This document shows, piece by piece, positions 25,641 through 36,585 of a stretch of DNA of 64,000 nt. Both the position numbers and the translations under genes were made by a program. Origin of the DNA: Serinus canaria (taxonomy: Eukaryota > Chordata > Aves > Passeriformes > Fringillidae); NCBI RefSeq assembly GCF_022539315.1, contig NC_066327.1, positions 14,610,995 through 14,674,994 on the forward strand, read 5' to 3'. The notes under the pieces are model-generated. The model was not told the origin of the DNA and made no database searches. It saw only the letters and a program-made list of their open reading frames with translations. The stretch's first letter is position 1. Each line of letters starts with the position of its first letter.

Positions 25641-28225
25641 CCCTGCTCTGGTTCCTTCAATGTCAGGAGGGTGATTTTGAACCACAAACAGGTCCAGGCT
25701 GTGATAATGAGGATAATTAGGTAAATGTAAAAGCTGCCTGATGGGACAGGGCTGGAAAGGTATCATTTATTCCGGCTGTTGCTGGAAAGACTGCCATGGG
25801 AAACAGCTGCTCCACTCGTACATCGAGGAGGAAATCAACTCACTCTGCCAAAACACAACAGGAGCAGAGGACACGGGTATTGAAGGTGGCTGTGAGTGAC
25901 CTGGGCACAAAGCCAGGATAACATGTGGAGTCACAGAGAGCCAATGCTCCAGGAGAGAGCTCTGAGCTGGATGCATCATCCCAGGGTCTGTGTCCTGCTG
26001 GCAGTGAGCTGTACCACCCTCCAGCCTACTTTTCCTGCAAAACCATGTCCAGAGGCAGTGCTCACCTGGGGGGGTGTTTCCATGAGACCATTTGGCTGGG
26101 GGATATGAGAAGGTGTCCTGCACCTCCACCACAGTCAGGGTTGCAGCATCACCCATCTGAGCTGACAGGAGGCAGGTCCTGCCCCATTCCATGGAGGAAC
26201 ATCCCAAGGGTTTGCAGGCAGCTGAGCCCTGCAGCCCACATTGAGCCACGGAGTCCCCAGCACTACCTGAGCTCCTCTGCGGGGATGAGGACACCTCTGT
26301 CCCCCTGAAAGTGGCCATTCCTTGCCCTGAGCTAATCTGAAAAAGCAATAAGAAGTAAAACCCCTTCTGGGCACATCAGCAGGGCAGGGCTGCACCGGGA
26401 GCTGCCCTGGCACCGTGGCAGGAGCTGAATGAGCCAGAGTGCCCAGAGCTAGGTCCCACCAGCAGAGCCCACGTGAGCTGCGAGAGCCAGAGGCAGGAGC
26501 AGGATGTTGGTGTGTGGTGAAGCAGCCACGTAGGAGGCTGCCATCCACCCACAGCATTTTCTAAGTGTGCTACTCCCCCTATAATTTAATCTGCCATTTC
26601 CACATGTTGGGAGCAATGAAAACACATCCCTTTCACTTGGAAATACCCTTCTGTGGGAACAACCTGTTCTCCTCGCTGCCGTCAGTGGGCAGGCAGCGCT
26701 CAGCTTGTTCCACACTCCTTTTGTGAGTGAACAAAGAGCCTTCCATGGCAAGAGCCTGTGCTGCAGCTGGAGGTGAGGAACTGCTCCACACGCTGCTGCT
26801 GCCGTGGCTGAAAGCATCGCATCCCTCTCCAACAGCCTCAGTCCCAGCACCCAAACTCAGAGGGTTCCTGTCTGCCAGTGAGTTTGCTCTGCTCAGCAAA
26901 AGGCTTCCCATGGGCTGGTTCACGGTTTGTTGTTTGCTTTCCATGCCTTTAGAAGCAGCAGGGCTGTGGGAATCGCCTCTAATCTCAGTGGTCCAGTCCC
27001 AATCTCTCCCCTGTATGGCTCCTGGCAATCAGTGGCTGTTTACTCATGCAGTCTCCCTGGTATACTCCCTCCCATGGCCACCGTGCCTTTAGACTTCCAT
27101 CAAAGACATAAATCATCTGAAGAATATTTCAACCTGCACCACAGGTGTTATCTTGTTGATGCAGGGGGAGTTTAAAATCTCACCTTTGTCCTCTGACAAG
27201 GCTGGATCTTTTCCTTTCCTGGAGTTTCTTCTGATTGCTCCATCTCTGCAGCCTGTTGCACTCTGCAGAGAATCAGCTCTGCCTTCCTGCACAATCCTGC
27301 ACCACCAGGGAGGCTTCACTGCTGCTCCAGGGGTTGCAGGGAGCCTGCAGAGCTGGGTCCTGCACCACCCACAGGGACCAGCGCATTGAGGAGGACAGGA
27401 AGACCCCTCAAATCATCTGGGAGACCACAGCTTGGATACAGGCAGATCCATGAGGTTCAGCAAGTTAGTCGACCTCCTCAGCCATCCCCAGCCCTCTTTC
27501 TTGTCCTTGCACTACCTCAATTCCCCTTTAGGTATCTTCCCAACAGGGATATTGCTTCCAATCAAGGACCCAAGGTCCCTTTGAATCTAGTAGTGGCAGG
27601 GTCTTGGAGATCACCATATCCAGCAGCTCATTTGTAAGTTAGAGTGGTTTGCTCTGTTGTTTCTTCCCTGGCAACATGTGGCATTTTGTTATTTGCATCC
27701 AGACAGAAATCAGCCAGAAAAAGTCAGTCTGCAAGGGATATTCTTCTTCCCTCCCAGAAGCCAGGGCAGAGTGGGGATTTCCCATACAGGCCACAGGAGC
27801 TGCTGTGATTTGTGATGGCAGGATGGCTGCTGCAAAGCACAGACACAAGGACAAAGTTTAATGAGATCGGCAGCCACAGCCAAGATTCAGAAATTACGTA
27901 GTCATGACTAATTTTGCTGAATTGCATAAGAACTGCTATCTCAGGAAAATTGTTTCCTCATATCCTCCTCGTTCTCACGTTTATTGTAAGCCTATAGGAA
28001 CATGACAATTTTAAAATCTCTGCCCTTCTTTCAACATCCCTCCATTACATGGGCACCCCTAGTGCTAGGAGAGCCCAGCTGGCAGGTACCTGGGTGCCAA
28101 AGGACTTTCCAATTTGGGTTTAAGTGGGCTGCAGCAGCCAGGAGGTACAGACACCCTGCTTCTGGAGGGGTGTGAGGGGAAGCTCAGAGAGTCTTTGCCC
28201 ACTGCAGCTCTGACTTGATGCTTTT

Positions 28226-28420
28226 ATAGACTCACAGAATGGTTTGGAAGGCTTCTTACAGATTTCATTCCACCTCTCTGCCAGGGACAGGGACACCTTC
28301 TGCAACACCAGGTTGCTCAGAGCCTTATCCAGCCTAGACATGAACATTTCCAGGGATGGGGCAGCCACAGCTTGTCTGGACAATCTGTGCCAGGGCCTCA
28401 CCAGACACTTTCTTTTGCAG
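28226..28420 (-). mobile_element. CR1 LINE fragment, 3' end, antisense
   Basis: Read on the + strand, this begins with an 'actcacagaatggttt' motif, the reverse complement of the typical CR1 3' terminal repeats. It continues through the familiar antisense CR1 tail: 'cagggacagggacacctt', then 'accaggttgctcagagcc', then 'tccagggatggggcagcc', then 'tgccagggcctcacca'. It is 5'-truncated, as nearly all CR1 copies are, and lies in the putative HRH2 intron about 420 bases before the start codon. Divergence from the familiar avian consensus looks moderate. Confidence 0.88.
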
Positions 28421-28810
28421 GTTGTCCTTGAGAGGTAGCAAAGCTCTGTCCCTGCTGGAGCACTGCTGACCACTGTCACCAACCAAACATGCAGAGGGCA
28501 TGAGAGCCCACAGGATCTGACCCAATGGTCACTCAGAGGAAAGGAGAAGGCAAGAAGGGAAAAGAAGCAGTTGAGATCCACCAGCAGCTGCCACAGGGCA
28601 TCGGTCCAGCACTGAGCTCCCAGAGGGGACCAGCAGGCACAAATGAGTTGCATCTTTCCTAGACCATGTCATTCTCAGCACACAAGGCTGAAGGTGTAAA
28701 GTGACTCTGCAATGTTCTCCAAGGTCCCTGTAGAACAAGGGTCTCTTTGGGAAGGGCTCTAGGCCTGCCTGGTCCAGGCTCACTCCAAGCAGCTTTGGAG
28801 CTGATGAGAG

Positions 28811-28832
28811 CAGGACTGCTCCATCCTTGCAG
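28811..28832 (+). other. Candidate splice acceptor before the HRH2 start codon
   Basis: A modest pyrimidine-rich run (ctgctccatccttgcag) ends in AG at 28831-28832. It is followed by tgacacc and then the ATG. Using it removes the two in-frame upstream ATGs at 28747 and 28804 from the message, which supports the start at 28840. Confidence 0.5.
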
Positions 28833-28839
28833 TGACACC

Positions 28840-29928
28840 ATGGATCCATGTTACAACCACACAAGCTCTCAAAAAAGCATGGACCTCCCCCAGCAGGTGC
28901 TGGTCGGGTTCTTTCTGGTCGTCCTCATCGTGATCACTCTCTGTGGTAACATCATCGTCTGCCTGGCCGTCACCCTGGACCGCCGGCTGCGGAGCTTGAC
29001 AAACCGCATCATCGTCTCCTTGGCCATCACAGACCTGCTGCTGGGGCTGCTGGTGCTGCCATTCTCTGCTTTCTATGAGCTCACCAAGGAGTGGCCATTT
29101 GGCAGCATTTTGTGCAACATCTACACCAGCCTGGACGTCATGCTGTGCACGGCCTCCATCCTCAACCTCCTCATGATCAGCCTGGACCGCTACTTTGCTG
29201 TCACCACCCCGCTGCGCTACTGCCAGGTGGTCACTCCCTCCCGGGTGGCCATGGGCTTGGCTGTCATTTGGACCGTTTCACTGATGGTCTCCTTCCTACC
29301 CATCCACCTGGGCTGGAACACCAAGGGCACAGCAGTGCAAAACACAGGCCCCACCTGCAGCAAGGAGTGCACGCTGGCAGTGAACCTCGTGTACGGGTTA
29401 GTGGACAGCTTGCTCACCTTCTACATCCCTTTGGTCATCATGTGCATCACCTACTACCGGATACTCAGGATAGCCAGGGAGCAAGCCAAGAGGATAAACC
29501 ACACGTGGGGTAACGCGCCCGTGCCCCCCATGGTGAAGGAGCACAAAGCCACCGTGACGCTGGCAGTGGTGCTGGGAGCCTTCATCGTGTGCTGGTTCCC
29601 CTACTTCACCCTGTTCACCTACCGGGGCGTGTGGGGGGACAGCAAGGTCAAAGGCACCCCCATGTCCATTGTGCTCTGGCTGGGCTATGCCAACTCAGCC
29701 CTGAACCCCATCCTCTACGGGACACTCAACAAGGATTTCCGAGTGGCATACCAGCACTTGCTGTGCTGCTGGAGGACGGGACACCCCAGGAACTCCCACC
29801 TACCTCCCCTGCAGAAGGCCCAGCCCAGGGGCAGGCAGGGCCAGGGCAGGCAGGAGGGTAAACCCTTGAAGCTGGAGGTGAGGAACGAGAAGGGGACTCT
29901 GCTCACTGATGGAGCCCTCAAGAGGTAA
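28840..29928 (+). CDS. HRH2: Histamine H2 receptor, single coding exon, 362 aa
   Basis: Class A G-protein-coupled receptor for histamine. The family couples mainly to Gs and raises cAMP at the plasma membrane (gastric acid secretion, heart, immune and neural cells). Seven hydrophobic segments lie near residues 21-45, 57-80, 92-114, 136-157, 183-206, 238-261 and 275-296. Visible landmarks are N37 (TM1), D65 (TM2), amine-binding D99 (TM3), DRY at 116-118, D189 and T193 in TM5 (the H2-specific histamine contacts), CWFP at 251-254, NPILY at 289-293 and a palmitoylation-type CC at 309-310. N6 in NHT is the only extracellular N-glycosylation sequon. C92 can pair with C177 in extracellular loop 2; C173 is an extra cysteine there. 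The length is close to human HRH2 (359 aa). The start was chosen for its Kozak context (gacaccATGG), homologous length and a splice acceptor 8 bases upstream. In-frame ATGs at 28747 and 28804 lie on the intron side of that acceptor. The tail ends in the conserved KPLKLEV block plus a short variable end. Confidence 0.97.
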   Translation: MDPCYNHTSSQKSMDLPQQVLVGFFLVVLIVITLCGNIIVCLAVTLDRRLRSLTNRIIVSLAITDLLLGLLVLPFSAFYELTKEWPFGSILCNIYTSLDVMLCTASILNLLMISLDRYFAVTTPLRYCQVVTPSRVAMGLAVIWTVSLMVSFLPIHLGWNTKGTAVQNTGPTCSKECTLAVNLVYGLVDSLLTFYIPLVIMCITYYRILRIAREQAKRINHTWGNAPVPPMVKEHKATVTLAVVLGAFIVCWFPYFTLFTYRGVWGDSKVKGTPMSIVLWLGYANSALNPILYGTLNKDFRVAYQHLLCCWRTGHPRNSHLPPLQKAQPRGRQGQGRQEGKPLKLEVRNEKGTLLTDGALKR

Positions 29929-29930
29929 GA
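29921..29930 (+). other. Splice-donor consensus overlapping the HRH2 stop codon
   Basis: The last sense codon AGG and the stop TAA sit inside AGAG/GTAAGA, a near-ideal 5' splice site with GT at 29925-29926. Unspliced message ends translation here. Spliced message would keep AG as the first two bases of a codon and read into a downstream exon. A longer human HRH2 isoform (397 versus 359 aa) is known. I could not identify the downstream exon in this window. Confidence 0.5.
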
Positions 29931-31564
29931 ACCTTCCTGCACTCAGGACTTTGATGGTAGGTCTGTCCCCAGCAAGAAGGGCAGAGGTGAGGACCCCACA
30001 TTGTCCATGGACTTTTAAGCAGCAAACTGATGCCCCAGCTGGAGATCCTTGCACAGGCAACTCCTAAGTTCAGCCACTCAGAAATTCCCCACCACCCGTA
30101 AGAACCCAGCTGGCATCCCCTCCATGCTGGCAGCACAACTCCAGGTACTCCAGCTTCCCACATGGCTGGGCCTCCCCTGGAATTGCCACCGTTCACAGGG
30201 AGCACAAAATGTCCCCTGGCTTTGCTGGGTAATGGGGACAGTTGCCATCAGAATTTGCTGTACAGAACGGGGTGAAGCTCTTAGCTGGGACTGCTCCCCA
30301 AAATCAGCCGTGTCCCTGTGAGGAACAGACAGCAAATTCTGGGCACAGAGCAGAGCTTCAGGGGCCAGGAAAGGTGACTGAAGGGAAGATGGGAATTAGT
30401 CCTGGGGCATAGTCAGAGCACCTGCAGCCAGGCTGGGAGTACCTGCAGGAGCCAAGATCTGGGTTCCCAGCTCGGCCGCTTCCCTCCCCATCTGAGCCAT
30501 GCACCCTCAGCATTTCAGCCACCAGTTTGCATCAGCAGTGAATTCAGCCAACAGCAAGTTTCATTCCCGTCTCTGGAAAGGGACAGGGGTAGCCCAAATT
30601 AGGTTGGCAGATGTTTTTAGAAATACAAGTGCCCATGTAATGTTAGAGCAAAAAATTCCCTCAGTGCCACCCCAAGCGTGTTATGAGGGTCAACCCCAGA
30701 AAAGGATGTGGTGAGGGAGCAGGCTGGAAGCAAAGTGGGCCAGTTCTGTGCTAAGCTGTCTCCCCAGCCCCCTCCCTGGGCACCCACATCCCCACAGGGC
30801 TGTGCCGCCCTCTCACTGCCTCACTCCAAGGTGTTCACAAGCACAAGGAGAACGGAGAGGCAGGCTGTCAGTCTGCTGCTCCTGAGATAATCTAACCTCT
30901 AAGCAGTGCCTGATAAGCAGCCCAGAAACTTTCCATCCATAGATAAGGAGCCCTTTGATTCCCTGTTCCCGGCGTGCCAGCAGAGAAGCCGCGCTCGTGC
31001 GCTCTCGCAGCACGTGCCCTTGATCCTGCCCCAGAAAGAGTCTTAAGCCACCAAAAGGAGAACTCAGGGAGGTGAACCAAAGTTCAGAACCACCCAAAAG
31101 GCTGATCCAGCATCGTGCCTCCCCCAGGGCACCAATGTGACTGTACCCAAGGGAGGGGTGCAGAAAAAGAGATACAGAGGGATGGATTAACCGGAACAAA
31201 TATAAGAATGCAGGTCCTGGGGCTGCCTTTTTCCATTTCCAAGGAATTAATGAGGAGCCCAAAGTTACAGCATTTGGCAAATTGTAGGTTGTATATAAAA
31301 ACATATGGAAAACGTGTCTAAGGTGGTGGGGGTGTTTCTGCAAACATCCAGAGACAAAGAGCTATCCTGTTTACTCACACAGAAGTGCAGCCCCTGGGCA
31401 AACCAGGAGCTCTGCACTGAGGCTCTGCAGCTGAACCAGGAGAGCTCAGGGGGGAACAGGCTGTTGGGATTTCTCTGCACAGCCAAGAGAGAACAGAATA
31501 TAAATATCAGTGTATTCTCAAAATGCTGACTTACCACAAAAGGACAATAATGACTTGGAGGGAG

Positions 31565-31570
31565 ATTAAA
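31565..31570 (+). terminator. Possible HRH2 polyadenylation hexamer (ATTAAA)
   Basis: I saw no canonical AATAAA on the + strand in the 3 kb after the HRH2 stop. ATTAAA, the commonest variant hexamer, occurs here about 1.6 kb downstream and again at 32641-32646. There is no further support, so the true 3' end remains open. Confidence 0.2.
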
Positions 31571-34500
31571 GGGGAAGAAAAATGGGTTTCTGTTCCTCAG
31601 ACAGAGGGCAGGGTCACTGATTTCCTGGCTTTTACCCTCTCAGCTTTTCCGGGTAGAAAAGATTCTTCCCCTGGTTCCCCAGAGGAAACACTCAAGCAAG
31701 GGGATGTTTCCTGACCTTTCTAAATTCAGTGAGCTCCACCCCATCCTACACAGTATCTCACCACTGTGGTTTCCACTCACAATCAGATAAGAGTTGCTCA
31801 AGCACCTGCTTTTACTTTCTCTCCTTCTCTTCGTAGCCCTCTCACCTCACAGCAATCATGCACCAATGATCACATGTGTCCATGTGTCCCCTTCCAGCCC
31901 TTTTTTCCCATAGTCAGATACACAAAGATCTGCTGTTGGCAGATGATCAGGATCAACTAATGCCACACAAGACAGGTGAGCACAGGATTTACCTGTTCAC
32001 CAAAAACTTGTCAGCCAATTTCACACACAGCACAAACCGAGCTGGTTCCTCTCTGCAGAATCTTCAGAGTCATCTGCCCTGAACATGTTAACAGGAAAAG
32101 ACCAACATAAATCATTCCAAAAACTCATAACCTCCCCAAATAAGAACACCCAGAGCTCAGAAGAGCTCTGCTCAGAGAAGCTCCGTGGGATCGTTCAAGG
32201 GAAAACAGAATTTTGAACTGTTGCCCTTAATAACAATGTTCTTTTCAGTTATGAGGCATAGGGAAAAGACTAACAAACAAGAGTGCAAATACTGGAGAAG
32301 TGCAGCCAGTCTCAAGGGTCACTCAGAGCCTCAGCCAGGAGTAGGGCAGGGAATCAAAAGCTGCAGGACCTCCACAGCAGCTGGGGGCTGAGGGCACTTC
32401 CATGAGTGAGGACCAGGTAAGGCTGAGAGTACAGGACCAAGCAGAGATGCAAGGAGAAGACAGCTACTCCCATTTCCACACCAGGCATCAGAGAGGAAGG
32501 CAACTCACACAAAACCAGTAAAGAAAACCAGAGGACCTCAGGAACCTGTTTCAGTGCAGTGGGGCAGGGCTCTGAAGAGAGCTGGTGCTTGGCTTGCTCG
32601 TGGCTGTAGGCTCTGAGAGCAGACCCTGATGTCCAGAGAGATTAAAATCCCATGAGAGGGAGCATTCAGCACTAACAGGGATGTGCTGGGCAAGAAAACC
32701 TTGGAGCTGAATGAGTGGCTGTGGATCCCATTCTTGCATGGCATCTGTGCTTAGAGCAGCAGGGGACAGGACCATGGCCACAATATATGGGCAGAGGAGA
32801 AGCCAGTTCCCACTGGAAAGGGTCCCTGTCCTGGTCACAACACGCCTGCCCCAGCTGCCAGCCTCAGGCAGACACTGCCTGGTGTTCCACAGAGCAAAGC
32901 CAGGCTCAACCAGGCTGGCCCTGACAGACTGGACTGTTCTTTCTCTCCCTCTTCATGTGCAATTCAACCTTTCCAGCACTGGAGCTTTCCTGTGAGTCTC
33001 AGCCAGCCCGCTGCCCTAGGACCCACATCTCCCAGCCTTCAACTCCTGGCTGCCCTCCTCCAAAATCCTGCCTGTGAGGTTGAAAGGACAACACTCAGCT
33101 CTCCTCAGCGCAAAACTCCACAGCAGAGGCAAGAGCTGCAGGGTGAGTAAAAGGCCAGGGCTGCTGGGTGAAAATGAAGGAGGAGGCAGCTCTCCCTGCT
33201 GTGGTATCCACTGCAGTTTTCCTGGTGCATCCTGTCCTGATGGTACCTGGTGCAAAGGGTGATACCATCAGAGATGCATCCTCACTCTTTTATCCATCAC
33301 TGGTTGCTCTCCAACCAAGTCTTAAGCCCAGGGAGGTGCACAGAGCCGGGCCCCCCTCTGTGGCTGCCCTGGAGTTTTGAGATTATAGAATCAGCCTGAG
33401 ATACCCTGAAAGATGCTGCATCCTGCCTGCTCCTCATGCACTGCAGAGGCAGCTGCATTCAGACCATGAATTTCCAGCACACTTCATTTTCATGCAAGCC
33501 TACATCCACAGAAATTGCCAGCAGCTTTGGCGGAGGTGCTGGCAGGGCTCCCGAGGTGAAGAGCTGATGCTGCACCAGGCATTACTGCTCTCTCCAAGTG
33601 GTGCTGGGCTGGAGGCCACAACTGCCATGCATGGGGATCCCTCTCAGCTCGAGAGAGCCACTTTGTGCAGCCCTTCTCAGGAAGAGTCAGGCAAGGTCAC
33701 CCTGACCTCCACGTGCTCTCCCCTCCAGTGCTGGATGATGATAACCTGGGCTCTCCATATTGACTGTGCCCTGGGGGGAAATAGTCACCCACGTGCTGGA
33801 AGCTGGGCACACTTTGTTCCTGCTGCACCCTGAGCACTTCTAACCTCAGCCAAGGTCACAGCAATAACAGGAGCTGGTGCTGCATGTCCACACACAGAGC
33901 TGGGAGAGAGCTGGGGTACAGGGACCTGTACCCAGGGGTGCACCATAAACCTGCACTCCTCAGAGGTCCCCCCTGTGAATCACCCTGGAAATGCCATTGC
34001 CCATCAGCAGAAGGAGAAGCAGAGGACTGGAGGCTGCAGATGCTGTTCTTTGGGGAGGCATCACTGCTGCCCTGCAGCAGGAGCAGAGTGAGCCCTCCAG
34101 TCTGGAAACCACAAAGCACAAAGTGAAGGTCCCCAGGGCAGGCACAGTGCAGACACAAGGCAGAGTCATCTCTGCTGCTGTCACTGCCCAGCAGCAGGGG
34201 CAGAGGAGACGCCAATTCCAGCTCTTCTGCTTCATTCTTTCTGTCTCTGTGCATATGTTCTAAGACACATGTAGCTTCTGTGAAGTAAAAGCAAAATGCC
34301 AGCCATCCCCTGAGAGGCTGCTGATCTAATCAGCAGAATGAAGCAGAGGTCTGGGGGAGAGGTTTGCAGGAGATCTGAGGTCCTGGTGTGACCACAGATT
34401 TCCTCTCTGCACAATGGGGTTGGGGACAGGAAATACCACCTCATACAGGACACCCAACCAAAGAGCTCCTGACTAAAATATTCCCCTGACCCAGAGCAGG

Positions 34501-36504
34501 GAGAGGGGCCATGGCTGAAGCAGCACCCAGGAGCAGAGCAGTGCCAGCTCCAGGACATCAACTTTTGTCAGGCTACAACTCTGACAACTCAGCCCTGCTG
34601 CTGCTAGCTGGCCTGAGAGAGAGGAAGAACAGGCAGAGAAAGCCACAAAGCAGAGTGATATTGCTCAGAGGGGCATTGGGTCTTGGGGTGGTTCAAACCT
34701 GCTCAGCTCTGCCCAAATGCCAGCACTCAGCATTTAGTCGAGGCTGCTGCGAGCACCCTCACAGCATCACATCACAGTCCCTCCCAGGCACAGCAGGTGC
34801 TGAATGCAGCACCCCTTACACTGGGGAGCAGGAGAGGGGGAATGGACCCATCTGCATCTTGATCACCCTCTGTGTTCCCCTGCAGGATCCCTGCTCTGGC
34901 ATGTGGCATCACTCCATCCCCAAACACTGCTGGAGAGGCCCCTGCCCACCCAGGTTTCTTCCCAGGAGGGTGCTGGGTTAGAAGAGCCCTCGGAGGAGCT
35001 GCAGAAGAACATCTCCCCATCCTGTCTGGGCAGGGACACTTTCAACATCAAGCCCCACAGCAGCAGGAAGAGAAGCCTTGGGAGCTGGGTCAGGAAGCAG
35101 TGCATGCCCTTGGCAGGGCAGGGCTGGGCTGGGAGTGCCCTCTCCAGAGCCATGGCAGTGGGTCAGGCTGCAGGAGAAGGGGCTGCTGTTGAGGTCTTGG
35201 TGCCAGGCAGAGCAGCCTAGGATGGAGAAAGACAACACAGGCACCACCTTCCCTGGTGTCCTAGGGATGTACCCACCCCTCAGAGGGGCAAGGTGGGGTG
35301 ACATGGCAGGAGGGCTCAGTGTGGTGGACGCTGGCAGCCACGAGTGGTGGATGTCTATGTACAGGACATCCCAGTCCCTCAGCATCCATGCTGGGGCAAG
35401 GCTGCTTCCCATCTCTGGGGCTGTCCTTACACCACAGCCCCTGTCCCAGCCCTACTGCAAGGCAAAGAGAAGCCCTGGAGCCTGCTGGGGAGGCACTGAG
35501 CAGCCAGGGTTTGCCCCAGGCTCTGCCCTCCCCAGAAGCTCAACACAAAGAGGAGGTTTCTGCCTTGAGCCTGTGCAGAAATCATCAGTGGTATAAAAAA
35601 ATCTATTTAAGACAGAAGGAAAATGACATGCTTGATTTCTGTGGGTGTGCTTTGTCCTGGGAAGAGCTGCTGTCCCATCCCCATCCCTCTGCTGGGACAG
35701 AACCTGGACACACAGCACAAACACCCAAAACACAGGCACGGCTGCCCTGGGCAAGGCTGGCACCCCCCAGAGCACATCTTGCCCTGTGGGACCAACCAGA
35801 TGATCCCTCCCTGGTCCCTGAGCTGATGGAGCAGGGGACACTTTGCCATCCCCCAGGGGCGGCATCGCCCTCTCGGAGCTCCCCCTGCTTGCTGCGGGCA
35901 CGGAGCAGCCCTGAGCTCCGGCCACACCGTGGGTATCACCCACTGTCATCACTCACCCACGGCGGGGCCGGGCTCCCCGAGCAGGCACAGCGCACCCCAA
36001 TCACTGCCCCAACTCCTCGACACCCCCCGAGCCCCCCCAGCGCTGGGTGCCAGCATCTGCCACCGGCACCTCCGCGGGTTTCACCCTTCCACCATTGATT
36101 AGGGGTTACAGAGAGCAATTGGCTCCCAAAGAGCGAGGAGAGCCGAGAGGGGGGAGCCTTGCAGTGCCCCCCCAGCATCCAGCCAGATCCCACCAGGCAA
36201 GGAAACCTCCCCAGCACGGTGATGCCCTGGCTGGCAAGGTCCCCTCGAGGTCCTCCCTCCTGTGGCCTCGGGGTGAGGAGCGATGAAAACTCCCGGGCTG
36301 AGCCCCCAGAGCAGATGGAGAAATTGCCTGATCAGCAGCTTTGCAGAGCAGCAGGAGTCGGGCCCCTGCAGAGGAGCAGCGGGGAGCTTTTCCCTTCTCC
36401 TCCCCAAACAAAGCCGGCAGGAGCGGGCCGGGGCTGCCCGGAGCATCCGCGCTCCGCTCCAGCTCCGGGAGGAACTGGCAAACACACACCCAAACCCCTG
36501 CCAC

Positions 36505-36585
36505 CTATGATAACAATTAGAGGCTTATCTAATTGCAAAAATAATTGCAATTGAAGTGTTTAATTACCATACTAAGCAGGAAGAG
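36505..36585. promoter_or_regulatory. Candidate enhancer core with paired TAATTGCA words
   Basis: TAATTGCA occurs at 36530-36537 and 36542-36549, 12 bases apart (about one helical turn). It is surrounded by gataacaattag and gtttaattacc. The block follows a small GC-rich patch (36340-36470) and differs sharply from it. Confidence 0.32.

Larger units (their letters stand above)
23258..28832 (+). other. Putative HRH2 intron 1
   Basis: It is bounded by the donor at 23258 (gtaatg) and the acceptor ending at 28832 (ttgcag). It contains the old CR1-like remnant at 25095-25640 and the CR1 tail at 28226-28420. An unclassified stretch at about 27400-27640 could be another old repeat. No other exon was recognised. 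Confidence 0.45.

Noticed and set aside
27400..27640. Possible old retroelement stretch
   Set aside because: The texture suggests a repeat, but I could not match it to any family or find terminal features.
33380..33425. Possible CR1 tail scrap (gattatagaatcagcctgag)
   Set aside because: Too short and too diverged to separate from chance.
34685..34705. tRNA B-box-like word (ggttcaaacc)
   Set aside because: No acceptor stem, A box or cloverleaf could be built around it.
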